Below, in pieces: positions 6,110 to 6,643 of a stretch of 6,643 nucleotides of DNA. A model generated the notes under the pieces. The model saw only the letters and a program-made list of their open reading frames with translations. It was not told the origin of the DNA and made no database searches. Source of the DNA: Candidatus Kaiserbacteria bacterium (GTDB lineage Bacteria > Patescibacteriota > Minisyncoccia > Phycocordibacterales > UBA2100). The translations under genes and the position numbers were made by a program. The stretch's first letter is position 1. Each line of letters begins with the position of its first letter. The stretch covers positions 1-6,643 of the forward strand of contig JANLIP010000094.1 in NCBI GenBank assembly GCA_024654165.1. The letters are read 5' to 3'.

Positions 6110-6135
6110 GGGGGATTGGGGAAAACGGGTCCGGG
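6110..6135 (+). other. Potential G-quadruplex tract
   Basis: Four G-runs lie on the + strand: 6110-6114 (5 G), 6118-6121 (4 G), 6127-6129 (3 G) and 6133-6135 (3 G). The loops are ATT, AAAAC and TCC, which satisfies the standard rule of four runs of at least three G with loops of 1-7 nt. It sits 12 nt upstream of the TG of the extended -10 box, on the non-template strand. Whether it folds in the cell cannot be judged from sequence. Confidence 0.5.
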
Positions 6136-6147
6136 TAGAATGGCCGG

Positions 6148-6156
6148 TGGTACAAT
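6148..6156 (+). promoter_or_regulatory. Extended -10 promoter, positioned for a leaderless mRNA
   Basis: TGG-TACAAT is an extended -10 element: TG, one base, then a hexamer matching TATAAT at five of six positions. Seven nucleotides after the hexamer is position 6163, the A of the ATG start, so the predicted transcript would begin at or next to the start codon. No Shine-Dalgarno lies upstream of that ATG, which agrees. There is no convincing -35 box, as extended -10 promoters allow. Confidence 0.55.
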
Positions 6157-6162
6157 CTTTTA

Positions 6163-6643
6163 ATGGATCTGCTGAAGACTCCTTCAAGCTCGGCGATGCC
6201 GATACATAAATCGCTTTTTAGAAAATGGTGGTTTTGGGTCATTGCCGTGCCCATCATTCTTTTTATCGCACTCGTGATTTATCGCATTCCTGCGGTTCGG
6301 GAACAGCAAAGGACGCAGGAGGTGGTAGCGCAGATTCACGCGCAAAAACTGACGATGAACGATGTGAACGGCGAGCATCTTCCGCCCCCGCCTGATCCAG
6401 CGCTAGCGGACGCAACGATTGCAGGAGTAGACGCAAACAAAAACGGCATCCGTGATGACGTTGAACTAGCCATTTTCAAGAAGTATCCCGACTCTGCAAA
6501 AATCCGTTCTGCGGAATTGCAGTATGCGAAAGCGTTGCAGATGGAACTGACACAGGTGTTTAATTCGGAGACGTTGGTTGCAGCGATACAGGAAGAAGAT
6601 CGTGCATATTTCTGCATAGGAGATGTGATAAAAGAGGATGGTG
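6163..6643 (+). CDS. Membrane-anchored protein with EF-hand-like calcium loop (3' truncated)
   Basis: The frame from ATG 6163 is open to the window end, giving 160 residues without a stop. Residues 1-21 are polar with Lys/Arg. WWFWVIAVPIILFIALVIY (22-40) is a membrane helix without a signal cleavage site, so most of the protein should lie outside the cell. GVDANKNGIRDDVE contains an EF-hand-type loop: Asp90, Asn92, Asn94, Gly95, Asp98 and Glu101 fit D-x-N-x-N-G-x-x-D-x-x-E. This resembles dockerin or thrombospondin type-3 calcium sites. A helical, Gln/Glu-rich region follows, with one Cys (151). I do not recognise a named family; similar hypothetical proteins occur in CPR genomes as I recall. 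The second ATG (6196) is an alternative start, but the promoter spacing favours 6163. It is probably transcribed separately from the transferase operon. Confidence 0.75.
   Translation, partial: MDLLKTPSSSAMPIHKSLFRKWWFWVIAVPIILFIALVIYRIPAVREQQRTQEVVAQIHAQKLTMNDVNGEHLPPPPDPALADATIAGVDANKNGIRDDVELAIFKKYPDSAKIRSAELQYAKALQMELTQVFNSETLVAAIQEEDRAYFCIGDVIKEDG

Noticed and set aside
6009..6257. Minus-strand open frame of 82 codons after the operon
   Set aside because: It reads through the palindrome and the G-rich tract and overlaps the start of the membrane protein gene. It is a shadow, not a gene.
1..6643. Defence system, transposase or toxin-antitoxin module
   Set aside because: No nuclease, transposase, integrase or small paired toxin-antitoxin frame is present. 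All convincing genes belong to surface protein or glycan functions.

Overview
This window looks like chromosomal DNA of a Candidate Phyla Radiation (Patescibacteria) bacterium, most likely a Parcubacteria/Kaiserbacteria-like lineage. That placement is inference. It rests on a surface protein combining lamin-tail (LTD) and PKD domains, an epimerase and glycosyltransferases of the type I associate with CPR genomes, very weak or absent Shine-Dalgarno sequences, one promoter that looks leaderless, and long palindromic repeats at gene ends. Four genes end in TGA and tryptophan is encoded by TGG, so the code is the standard bacterial one, not the TGA=Gly code of Gracilibacteria/Absconditabacteria.

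Layout, all on the + strand. Positions 1-1353: the 3' part of a large exported LTD-PKD-LTD protein with a Thr/Ser-rich linker and a C-terminal membrane anchor; its 5' end lies outside the window. Positions 1354-1547: a spacer with a 99-nt branched palindrome and a small dyad near the next start. Positions 1548-2420: an extended-SDR, NAD-dependent nucleotide-sugar epimerase/dehydratase. Positions 2421-2520: a spacer with nested inverted repeats, the outer one reaching into the next gene. Positions 2521-6025: three GT4-type (GT-B fold) glycosyltransferases joined by ATGA overlaps, so one tight operon. Positions 6026-6162: a spacer with another long palindrome, a G-quadruplex-type G-rich tract and an extended -10 promoter placed for a leaderless transcript. 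Positions 6163-6643: the 5' part of a membrane-anchored protein with an EF-hand-like calcium loop, running off the end.

The epimerase could supply a nucleotide sugar, and the three cytoplasmic transferases could add sugars one after another to a lipid-linked or protein-linked surface glycan. The Thr-rich surface protein next door is a conceivable acceptor, but nothing in the sequence proves this.

The most unusual feature is shared by the non-coding gaps. Every gene junction that is not an ATGA overlap has a long perfect inverted repeat beginning 0-8 nt after the stop codon (1362-1460, 2421-2552, 6033-6094). None is followed by a U-tract, and two of them share an internal CTTTTGCCG / GGCAAAAGA block although their outer arms differ.
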